Assembly: GCF_000472425.1 (NCBI RefSeq)
Contig: NZ_AXAI01000011.1
Span: 62,001-126,000 of the forward strand
Source of the DNA: Bradyrhizobium sp. Tv2a-2
GTDB lineage: Bacteria; Pseudomonadota; Alphaproteobacteria; Rhizobiales; Xanthobacteraceae
Direction of reading: 5' to 3'
Length of the DNA: 64,000 nucleotides
The position numbers and the translations under genes were made by a program. Below, piece by piece: positions 57,835 through 64,000 of this stretch. The number at the start of each line of letters is the position of its first letter. Positions within the stretch are counted from its first letter, which is position 1. The notes beneath the pieces are model-generated. The model saw only the letters and a program-made list of their open reading frames with translations, had not been told where the DNA came from and ran no database searches.

Positions 57835-59037
57835 TTATGGGCGAGCGGATTGAGACATCGTGGTTGTCGCCTGTTGCTCGCTCAGGAGCGAGCTGCCGAT
57901 TGCCGGCCGCTGTCCGGGTTTGATGCTGATCAGGTTCAGCAGCGTCGCGCTCACGATCATCGCTACGATGCCAGCGACACTCAACGCGATCTGCATCGCA
58001 AGCCCGTTCGAGATGTCGAGCAGGGCCGTGTGGCTGGCGAACGCCAGCAAGACGCCAAGGCAATAGATCGGCAGGGAGTTCTGGCCACAGCGGATCGCGC
58101 CGCGCATCACGGGCGTCTTCAGTGCTCGCCAGTTGCGAGGAAGCAACCATGCCGCCAGAACAGCTATGGCCAGAAAATGCAGCAGTCGCAACGGGTCGAG
58201 ATTCGACTTGTCGAATGAGTGAAGCACCAGCGTTTGCGGGATCAGCGTCTCCAGCGGCTTGATGCGCCAGCTCAGTGCGGTGACCAGGGCAAACAGCAGA
58301 TAGAGGAGGGCAAGGACAAGCGCGGTGCGTGACCTCACCCACGGCTGGACTCTGTTGCCCTCGATCATCCACCACGCGCCAAGCACAACCAGCAACTGCC
58401 AGGCCATCGGATTGAAGGCCCAGTGACTGTTCGGCCACGCCGGGACAGTCCAGCCGAAGACGTGCACCAGCACATAGAGCGTGAGCGAGGCGCCAAGTGT
58501 CAGGTTGGGCACCCGCAGCAGCAGCCACAGCAGCGGCGCGAATGACAGGTGAAGAAGCACGAAGATGGGTAGGACGTCGGTGTTGACCGGCCGGTATTGC
58601 AGGATCGCCGCGCGTGCGAGCGTGGCGCCCGGCTGATCCAGCAGAATGCGCGTATTGCTCGCGTCGGCGGAAGGACCGCTGCCTACGAGGTGAATCAAGA
58701 TGGCGCTGGCGAGCGTCAGCAGCAGAAATGCGACATAAATATTCCAGCTTCGTCGCAGCGTGCGGCCAATTACGCCGGTCCAGCCCTCGCAGCGCCATGC
58801 CTTGCCATAGGCCAGCGCGCAGGTGACGCCTGAGACAAACATGAATATCTCTGCGGCATCGCTGAAACCGTAGTTCCGCAGTGTCAGCCAGCTGCCGATA
58901 TTGTTGGGAATATGGTCAAGAAATATCCACCACAATGCGATGCCCCGGCAGGCATCTATTCGCAGGTCGCGGCCCCAGTCTTTCAGCTCGGGCAGCTCGT
59001 CGACGAATGGCTCGGGGGTAGAGCTTCGATCATGCAT
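57835..59037 (-). CDS. OpgC-type membrane acyltransferase
   Basis: This 400-residue protein has about 10 membrane helices and the OpgC hallmarks RIDACRGIALWWIFLDHIPNNIGSWLTLRNYGFSDAAEIFMFVSG and CGQNSLPIYCLGVLLAFASH. OpgC transfers succinyl groups to osmoregulated periplasmic glucans in enteric bacteria; rhizobial homologues modify glucans or other glycans. No glucan synthase gene is adjacent. It lies 125 bases upstream of the DUF1254 gene on the same strand. Confidence 0.92.
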   Translation of the reverse strand: MHDRSSTPEPFVDELPELKDWGRDLRIDACRGIALWWIFLDHIPNNIGSWLTLRNYGFSDAAEIFMFVSGVTCALAYGKAWRCEGWTGVIGRTLRRSWNIYVAFLLLTLASAILIHLVGSGPSADASNTRILLDQPGATLARAAILQYRPVNTDVLPIFVLLHLSFAPLLWLLLRVPNLTLGASLTLYVLVHVFGWTVPAWPNSHWAFNPMAWQLLVVLGAWWMIEGNRVQPWVRSRTALVLALLYLLFALVTALSWRIKPLETLIPQTLVLHSFDKSNLDPLRLLHFLAIAVLAAWLLPRNWRALKTPVMRGAIRCGQNSLPIYCLGVLLAFASHTALLDISNGLAMQIALSVAGIVAMIVSATLLNLISIKPGQRPAIGSSLLSEQQATTTMSQSARP

Positions 59038-59264
59038 CGCTTACCCCAACCGGCTAGCCGGATCTGGTGCTTACGGCACCACCGATCATTGCAAATTCTT
59101 AGTTGAAGCAAAGGCTCGCGAACGTGAAGTGGTTCACCTTCCATGTGCGGCACAGCGCCGCTACGGGAATTCTGCCGTGGTAACCTGATCTTCCATGATA
59201 GGTTCGCGCCGCACCCGACCACCGCTTTCTTCGGTGCAGCTCAAAGTCAACTCGCCTGCCGAGG

Positions 59265-59478
59265 CAATGTGGACGAGTTCGCCAAGGGGGCGACCGTGAC
59301 CATGAGCGTCAACGGCAGCGAGGTCGCCGAAGGCGAACTGCCAAAAACCATTCCGGTTCAGATTTCAATGGGCGAGAGGCTGGACATTGGCGAGGATATC
59401 GGTCCGCCGGTGGCCTTCACTGCAAGCCGCCATTCCCATTAACCGGCAATATCGAGAAAGTCAGGGTGGACCTGAGCG
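59265..59478 (+). pseudogene. Relic of the C-terminus of an arylsulfatase
   Basis: The translated sequence FAKGATVTMSVNGSEVAEGE, then IPVQISMGERLDIGEDIGPPV matches the C-terminal beta-domain of bacterial arylsulfatases (pattern GKGGTxTLxVNGKxVAxG ... DVGxDxGTPV). The frame breaks near 59421-59430 and continues as PFPLTGNIEKVRVDL in frame 3, the next expected sulfatase segment. The catalytic part of the enzyme is absent, so it is a dead fragment. Confidence 0.75.
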
Positions 59479-59639
59479 ACAATTATGTCGACCGCATCCT
59501 GAAGGGCGAAAGGCCAGCGGACATGCCGGTCGAGCAGCCGACCGGTTTCCAGCTCTGCATCAATCTCGTAACCGCAAAGGCGCTCGGGCTTACCATTCCC
59601 CCCACGCTGGTCGCCAGTGCCGACGAAGTGATCGAGTGA
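59479..59639 (+). pseudogene. Relic of the C-terminus of an ABC transporter substrate-binding protein
   Basis: Directly after the sulfatase relic and in the same frame, NYVDRILKGERPADMPVEQP followed by FQLCINLVTAKALGLTIPPT and LVASADEVIE matches the very conserved end of the ABC_sub_bind (TrpX-like) family (YVDRILKGAKPADLPVEQPT ... LTIPPTLLARADEVIE). Only the last 53 codons remain, ending at a TGA. Confidence 0.85.
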
Positions 59640-59712
59640 TTGCTCGGTGACGGCCGAAGACGGGACCCAAAGCGGTCCTCAACCACAGCGCCACGGTGCG
59701 CGCTTGTATCTC

Positions 59713-60003
59713 CTACCAGTACCGGAACCACGCCGGAAGCGTCACCTCTTGATTCCCATAGCGTATCACCGGCACCGGAGGCGGGCCGTATGGATCGATC
59801 CGGTCGTCCTCAGGTCGGTAACGATATCGTGGAACAATATAAGAATCCCAGTAAGGCCTTACCACGGGCACCGGCACGACAAGCCTCTCCCGTGGTGCAC
59901 GAACGACTCTGGCCTCTTGCGCATGGGCTGCGCCACTAAACGTCCCCAAGTTGCCCAGCACCAGGGTCGTTCCGAGAGCGAACGCTACGGTCATTATCCT
60001 CAT
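59713..60003 (-). CDS. Small exported protein, aromatic and proline-rich
   Basis: This 96-residue protein has a signal peptide (MRIMTVAFALGTTLVLGNLG to about AHAQ). The mature part of about 65 residues is rich in proline, arginine, tyrosine and valine (VVPVPVVRPYWDSYIVPRYR). ATG 60003 follows AAGGAGG. It is probably periplasmic or envelope-associated; I cannot assign a function. Confidence 0.75.
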   Translation of the reverse strand: MRIMTVAFALGTTLVLGNLGTFSGAAHAQEARVVRAPRERLVVPVPVVRPYWDSYIVPRYRYRPEDDRIDPYGPPPVPVIRYGNQEVTLPAWFRYW

Positions 60004-60284
60004 GCCTCGGCCTCCTTGCCGCAGACGTAGGTCAATGAGCACCTACTCATGATCGTTCCGGCCGCGGGGGACCATCGCATCAATGGACAGCTCGCTCGCC
60101 GCTAAACGACTCATAGCACGGCAAGCTATTCGTTTTCTACTTCCTTGAACGACCGCCCCCGTCCCATCCGCGAAGCCGCGACAGGGTCCTTTTGCGCTCG
60201 GCCGTGCTCTGGGCGAATTCGCAGAACCAACAACCCGTGACGACGCACTCGAACCGGAATAGCATCCGCGCATTGGAGGCGATC

Positions 60285-61133
60285 ATGTTCAACCCAACTC
60301 AAATTGTCATCCAAGCGTTCGTCGAGCAACTTAAAGGCAAGTACGGCCAAATCTACGGAATCCTCGAGCCGGCCTATCCGGACATCATTAGTTTCGTCGG
60401 GCGCCTCGCGTTGGAGAATATCGCCAATAGCGATGCGGCCTACCACGACATGAACCACACCATCATGGTAACGTTGGTCGGTCAGGAGATTTTGCTGGGG
60501 AAACATACGAGCGAAGGCGGCGTTAGGCCGCGCGACTGGCTCCATTTCATGATTTCGCTTTTATGCCACGACATCGGCTATGTGCGAGGGGTGTGTCGGG
60601 GCGACGGAAATGGGCTTTATGTCTGTAATGAAAACGGTGATCTCGTGCAGATATCTGCTGGGGCCACGGACGCATCCTTGACCCCCTATCACGTCACGCG
60701 ATCCAAGCTCTTTGTTCGTGAACGTTTCGGCAAGGTGAGCTTGACCCACATCGATACGGAAGAAATCGAGGCAAACATCGAGCACACCCGCTTCCCGGTA
60801 CCGGCGGACGAGGAGTATACCAACACGACAGACTATCCCGGCTTGCTGCGCGCCGCGGATTTGATCGGTCAACTGGCCGACATTGACTATTTGCGCAAGA
60901 CCTCGGCCTTGTTCACCGAATTTCGGGAGACCGGTGAGTGCGGGAGACTCGGATATCAAACCCCCGATGATCTACGCGCAGCATACCCTGCCTTCTTCTG
61001 GAAGGCCGTCTGCCCGTATGTCGGCGACGCACTTCGATATCTGCGGGTCACGCAGGAAGGCAAGCAATGGATCGCGAACCTCTATGCGCACGTGTTCTCG
61101 GAAGAACACCGTGGAGCCATTACCGGGGCATAG
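60285..61133 (+). CDS. HD-domain phosphohydrolase
   Basis: This 282-residue protein has the metal-dependent HD fold: AAYHDMNHTIMVTLVGQEIL (first histidines), ISLLCHDIGYVRG (the HD pair), NIEHTRFP (third histidine) and LLRAADLIGQLADIDYLRK (final aspartate). The N-terminal GKYGQIYGILEPAYPDIISF extends the fold in a way I recall from cyanobacterial and marine bacterial homologues. HD proteins hydrolyse phosphate esters, often cyclic nucleotides or (p)ppGpp. The start is set by GGAGG five bases before ATG 60285. A membrane cNMP-binding protein follows 198 bases later on the same strand. Confidence 0.9.
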   Translation: MFNPTQIVIQAFVEQLKGKYGQIYGILEPAYPDIISFVGRLALENIANSDAAYHDMNHTIMVTLVGQEILLGKHTSEGGVRPRDWLHFMISLLCHDIGYVRGVCRGDGNGLYVCNENGDLVQISAGATDASLTPYHVTRSKLFVRERFGKVSLTHIDTEEIEANIEHTRFPVPADEEYTNTTDYPGLLRAADLIGQLADIDYLRKTSALFTEFRETGECGRLGYQTPDDLRAAYPAFFWKAVCPYVGDALRYLRVTQEGKQWIANLYAHVFSEEHRGAITGA

Positions 61134-61331
61134 CCGGATGGCCCAGCTGGCGGGGGCGGTGGGTCTCCAGCGTCGAGATCCACACTTATATATTTATATT
61201 CTACGGTTCAGCGCTACACGCGCGGCAAAACCGACTAATTGATAGATTGCATCGGCGCTAACCGGCTTCGACCATCTGCATCCGAGATGTCCGACCAATG
61301 ACGACGGCCGTTGCGCGCACGGGAGGATACG

Positions 61332-62147
61332 ATGGAGCTCAGCGCAGATTTTTCGACGATGCTGGACCGCATTCTCAATACGGCGGCGGATAATCTCAGG
61401 ATCGCAAAGATTCTAGTTCAAATGGGGCTCGATCCCAACAACATCACCTCCGACGCACTGTTCAATCGGCTGGGCGAAATCGGGCTGGCCAACATCACGC
61501 TCGCCAACATGTTCGCCTTGGTCGGCGCCATCTTCTTTGTTGCCACCTTTCTTATCCAGACAATGGTGCCACTGCGTATCGCGAACATGGTAGGCTGCAC
61601 ATTCTTCGCAACCTTTGGCGCCCTCTCAGGAAACGTCGCCACCTTTCTCCTTTATCTGCTGTTGCTGCCGATCAACGCCGTGCGACTCCGTCAAATGCTC
61701 AAGCTCGTTAAAAAGGCGCGTAACGCGACGCAGGGCGACATGTCGATGGAATGGCTCAAACCGTTCATGACCGAGCGCAGATATCGCCGGGGCGACAGAT
61801 TGTTCAGGAAGGGCGATGCGGCTTCCGAAATGTTCCTCACCGTCACGGGAAAGTTTCTGGTCAAGGAAATCAACGTCGAGCTTCCGCCAGGACGTCTGAT
61901 GGGAGAGCTCGGCTTTCTGACGCCGAATAACCAACGCACCGGGACGGTCGAGTGCATCGAGGACGGGCAAGTCCTGACCATAACTTATGAGAGGCTGCTT
62001 GAAATCTACTTTCAAGATCCGCAATTCGGCTACTACTTCCTCGTCCTGACCAGTCAGCGCCTCTTGGAAAACATCGCGCGACTCGAAGAAATCATCGCGC
62101 AACAAAAGGCCGGAGGGCAGACCGCAGCCTCAACTGGCATCGCTTGA
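61332..62147 (+). CDS. Three-helix membrane protein with cytoplasmic cyclic-nucleotide-binding domain
   Basis: This 271-residue protein has three hydrophobic segments (about 58-78, 82-100 and 101-117) and then a cyclic nucleotide-binding domain (about 147-250). The phosphate-binding cassette reads MGELGFLTPNNQRTGTVECI, keeping the Gly-Glu pair and the phosphate-binding arginine of CRP/PKA-type domains (FGELALL...RTATV). No helix-turn-helix or kinase part follows, so it is a receptor rather than a regulator. The order of three membrane helices and one cNMP domain is that of Popeye-domain proteins. ATG 61332 follows GGGAGGA. The HD phosphohydrolase upstream may remove its ligand (inference). 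Confidence 0.88.
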   Translation: MELSADFSTMLDRILNTAADNLRIAKILVQMGLDPNNITSDALFNRLGEIGLANITLANMFALVGAIFFVATFLIQTMVPLRIANMVGCTFFATFGALSGNVATFLLYLLLLPINAVRLRQMLKLVKKARNATQGDMSMEWLKPFMTERRYRRGDRLFRKGDAASEMFLTVTGKFLVKEINVELPPGRLMGELGFLTPNNQRTGTVECIEDGQVLTITYERLLEIYFQDPQFGYYFLVLTSQRLLENIARLEEIIAQQKAGGQTAASTGIA

Positions 62148-62286
62148 ACAGGGCCCAAAGCAGTCAACGATGTCGGGCACGACTGCGACTTGGCGGGGAG
62201 GGCAGGTTCTGCGCCCCAACCGGACGTGCCACCAGGCGGCTTTCACCCTGAGCGACCGCGCGGACCTGCGCGCGGCGTGCCGCGTC

Positions 62287-63831
62287 TCACCACCGCCAGC
62301 CCTGTTGCACCGGACGATAGTACTGACCGGCGGGCTGGCGCATATTGCCGGCTTGGGGGGCCGGATTGGGCTGGAAAAAGAAGCCAAAGCCGTTGTCGCC
62401 CCAGGAGTTGGCGCTCGCAACGGGGACTTCGACCGTAGGCCGGCGCGTAATAAAGCCGCCCTGGGGCTGGTTGCTCAGCACCGCAACGAACTCGGTGCGA
62501 TAGTTGGTCTCGCTGCTCAGCGGCTCGTCCGAGACGATGATCGAGGATCGCGGCAAAACGGTCGGAGCGATGCGGTCGAGCACATCGTGCGGGATGGTGA
62601 TGCGGTCGAGCGCGTCCTTTGCGTCGTCGCCGTTGTCGATCGTGACCGCAGTCCAGCGCAGGCTCGCGCCATCGGGCGCCATTGCCGTGAACACATGCGT
62701 GCCGATCGGCTTGTCGGGATCGCGGATTGTGACCGGAACCTCGATGGTTGCATCGAACACCTCGCCCCCGTCCGGCCACGGCTTGTGCGTGTCGCGCCGC
62801 ACATAAAGTTTCTTCGTCGCGCGACTGATGTAGACCGAGACCGGCTCGAGCGCGAGTTTCGCAGCGCTCGCTGCCTTGGCGGTGTCGACCTTTCTGACCT
62901 GGGCCGCCTTGGCCGCATCCTTCGCGGCGGTGGCGGCGTCGAGTTTCGACTTCGCATCGGCCTTGGCGGTGTCGAGCTGGGCTCCCGCATCCGCGGCCTT
63001 GGGGGCGGCCTTCTGCTTAAGGTCCTCAGCCTTCGCCCTCGCCTGGTCCGTCTTCGCGGCGGCGAGCGCCTTGTCGGCGAACGCGAGCTCGGCGTCGGCG
63101 CGGCTCTTGAGCAATTCCAGCTTGCGCAGCGACGCCGTGAGCGATGTTGTCTCGCGCGTCGCTGTCGCGGCGGCCTTCTTCGCTTCGTCGGCCGTCCTGG
63201 CGGCGTCTTCGGCGTCGCGGGCGAGCGTCTCGGCGCGCGCCGGAGCAGCCGCGAGGGCCTCCGCGTTCGGCACGAACAGCGCCGGGTGGGAGAACTCGAC
63301 CGGGGCCGCGTCGTTCGGTGCGATGATCACCCGCATCCCGATCCGTGTCTTGTCGAACAGGTCCTCCGCAAAGCCGTAGGGCATCCGTACGCAGCCGTGC
63401 GAGGCCGCATACCCGGGCAGCGGCCCGCCATGCAGCGCGATGCCGTTCCAGGTGAGGCGCTGCATGTTCGGCATCCAGGCATCGTCATAGAGGGTCGAGT
63501 GGTGATCCTTGTCCTTTTCGATGACGGCGAAGACGCCGGCTGGCGTCTCGCGTCCGGTGATCCCCGTCGACACCGGTGCGCGCAGGATCCAGCCGTCGGC
63601 GTCGTAGAACGTGACCTTCTGGGTCTTGATCGACACGATCGCCATGATCGGCTCGCCCGCTTCGCGCGGCGCTGTCGCCTCGATGGTGGCTGCGGGGCGC
63701 GCCTGCCGCGCCGCGGCACTGGTGGTCAGCGCCGTCAGCGCGGCCATCGCCGCGAGTGTCACGACGGCGGGCGACTGCAGCCTTTGCCGCATCGCCGCGG
63801 TGGGGTGCGCCATTGTCAATCGATTTGCCAT
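62287..63831 (-). CDS. L,D-transpeptidase with catalytic and degenerate YkuD domains
   Basis: This 514-residue exported protein has a signal sequence (to about residue 42), a YkuD catalytic domain (about 60-172) with the active-site motif HGGPLPGYAASHGCVRM (catalytic cysteine in SHGC), an alanine/lysine-rich helical linker (about 190-325), and a C-terminal region (about 328-450) that repeats the YkuD pattern (VSVYISRATKKLYVRR, PVTIRDPDKPIGTHVFTAM) without the SHGCxR motif. The tail is proline/glutamine-rich. Such enzymes make 3-3 cross-links in peptidoglycan or attach proteins to it. Its role could be important for polar growth (inference). Confidence 0.92.
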   Translation of the reverse strand: MANRLTMAHPTAAMRQRLQSPAVVTLAAMAALTALTTSAAARQARPAATIEATAPREAGEPIMAIVSIKTQKVTFYDADGWILRAPVSTGITGRETPAGVFAVIEKDKDHHSTLYDDAWMPNMQRLTWNGIALHGGPLPGYAASHGCVRMPYGFAEDLFDKTRIGMRVIIAPNDAAPVEFSHPALFVPNAEALAAAPARAETLARDAEDAARTADEAKKAAATATRETTSLTASLRKLELLKSRADAELAFADKALAAAKTDQARAKAEDLKQKAAPKAADAGAQLDTAKADAKSKLDAATAAKDAAKAAQVRKVDTAKAASAAKLALEPVSVYISRATKKLYVRRDTHKPWPDGGEVFDATIEVPVTIRDPDKPIGTHVFTAMAPDGASLRWTAVTIDNGDDAKDALDRITIPHDVLDRIAPTVLPRSSIIVSDEPLSSETNYRTEFVAVLSNQPQGGFITRRPTVEVPVASANSWGDNGFGFFFQPNPAPQAGNMRQPAGQYYRPVQQGWRW

Positions 63832-64000
63832 GCCATGCCCTAGCTCAAATGCCTGTCCGCGCTTGCGTCGATCAAGTGCCAGATCGCAATTGACGGATTA
63901 CTAACCGCCGCCGTCATCCGCGCTGCCAGATTCGATCCTGGGAACCATTATGCGCACATTTTGATGCAAATTTCTCATATACGACAGCCGGCGCAAGAGG
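63832..64000. other. Upstream region of the L,D-transpeptidase gene
   Basis: The last 169 bases hold no supported gene. They should carry the promoter of the minus-strand transpeptidase gene; I cannot place its elements with confidence. Confidence 0.4.

Noticed and set aside
62170..63843. A 557-codon plus-strand frame opposite the L,D-transpeptidase
   Set aside because: The minus-strand protein has a signal peptide and the SHGCVR active site; the antisense frame is a GC artefact.

Overview
The window looks like chromosomal sequence from a Bradyrhizobium-type member of the Hyphomicrobiales. It is GC-rich and dense in genes. It carries several intergenic repeats of kinds I recall from Bradyrhizobium genomes. 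It encodes an oxidoreductase/aminotransferase pair that would make the 2,3-diamino sugar of Bradyrhizobium-type lipid A, and a giant coiled-coil protein resembling the polar-growth protein GPR/RgsE of the Rhizobiales. I saw no rRNA, tRNA, CRISPR array, insertion sequence or prophage. The genus is an inference from content, not from a marker gene.

Layout. 0-5 kb: the end of an ATPase/TPR regulator, then a tightly coupled three-gene operon of a small catalase-like protein, an unknown protein and a DyP-type peroxidase. 5.3-9.1 kb: gnnA, gnnB and murJ (envelope precursors). 9.2-13.8 kb: an orphan molybdenum hydroxylase large subunit, two c-type cytochromes and a CHRD protein. 13.8-22 kb: an orphan ABC solute-binding protein whose start abuts a 4x13-bp tandem repeat, a CHASE/GGDEF/EAL protein, a stand-alone Lrp-type ligand domain, thiD, a luciferase-like monooxygenase, a receiver domain and a set of very small proteins. 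22-29.7 kb: an acyl-CoA catabolic locus with a FadR-type regulator, enoyl-CoA hydratase, fused double acyl-CoA dehydrogenase and CoA transferase on the minus strand, and an acyl-CoA dehydrogenase plus solute-binding protein on the plus strand. 30-39.5 kb: a calcineurin-type (LpxH-like) phosphoesterase with a GT4 glycosyltransferase, a PLP dehydratase, an unknown protein, an MFS transporter, a dipeptide epimerase and the mlaE-mlaF-mlaD lipid transporter. 39.6-45.2 kb: the 1876-residue GPR/RgsE-like protein, with CtrA-like boxes upstream and an HPt protein beyond them. 46-53.4 kb: ferredoxin, rocD, an adenylate cyclase, an ALDH7-type dehydrogenase, a thioesterase, ferredoxin-NADP reductase and a DUF2147 protein. 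53.4-64 kb: a more accessory-looking stretch with a degenerate dispersed repeat, an SDR/ECF-sigma pair, DUF1254 and OpgC proteins, a fused relic of two dead genes, an HD phosphohydrolase followed by a membrane cyclic-nucleotide receptor, and a double-domain L,D-transpeptidase.

Themes. Envelope biogenesis recurs: lipid A sugar, MurJ, LpxH-like, Mla, GPR, OpgC and the L,D-transpeptidase. The best candidates for undescribed biology are the catalase-like/unknown/DyP operon, the HD-phosphohydrolase plus three-helix cNMP-receptor pair (Popeye-like architecture), the GPR-like protein with 60 uninterrupted 11-residue repeats next to CtrA-like sites, and the fused acyl-CoA dehydrogenase that lacks the usual catalytic glutamate.
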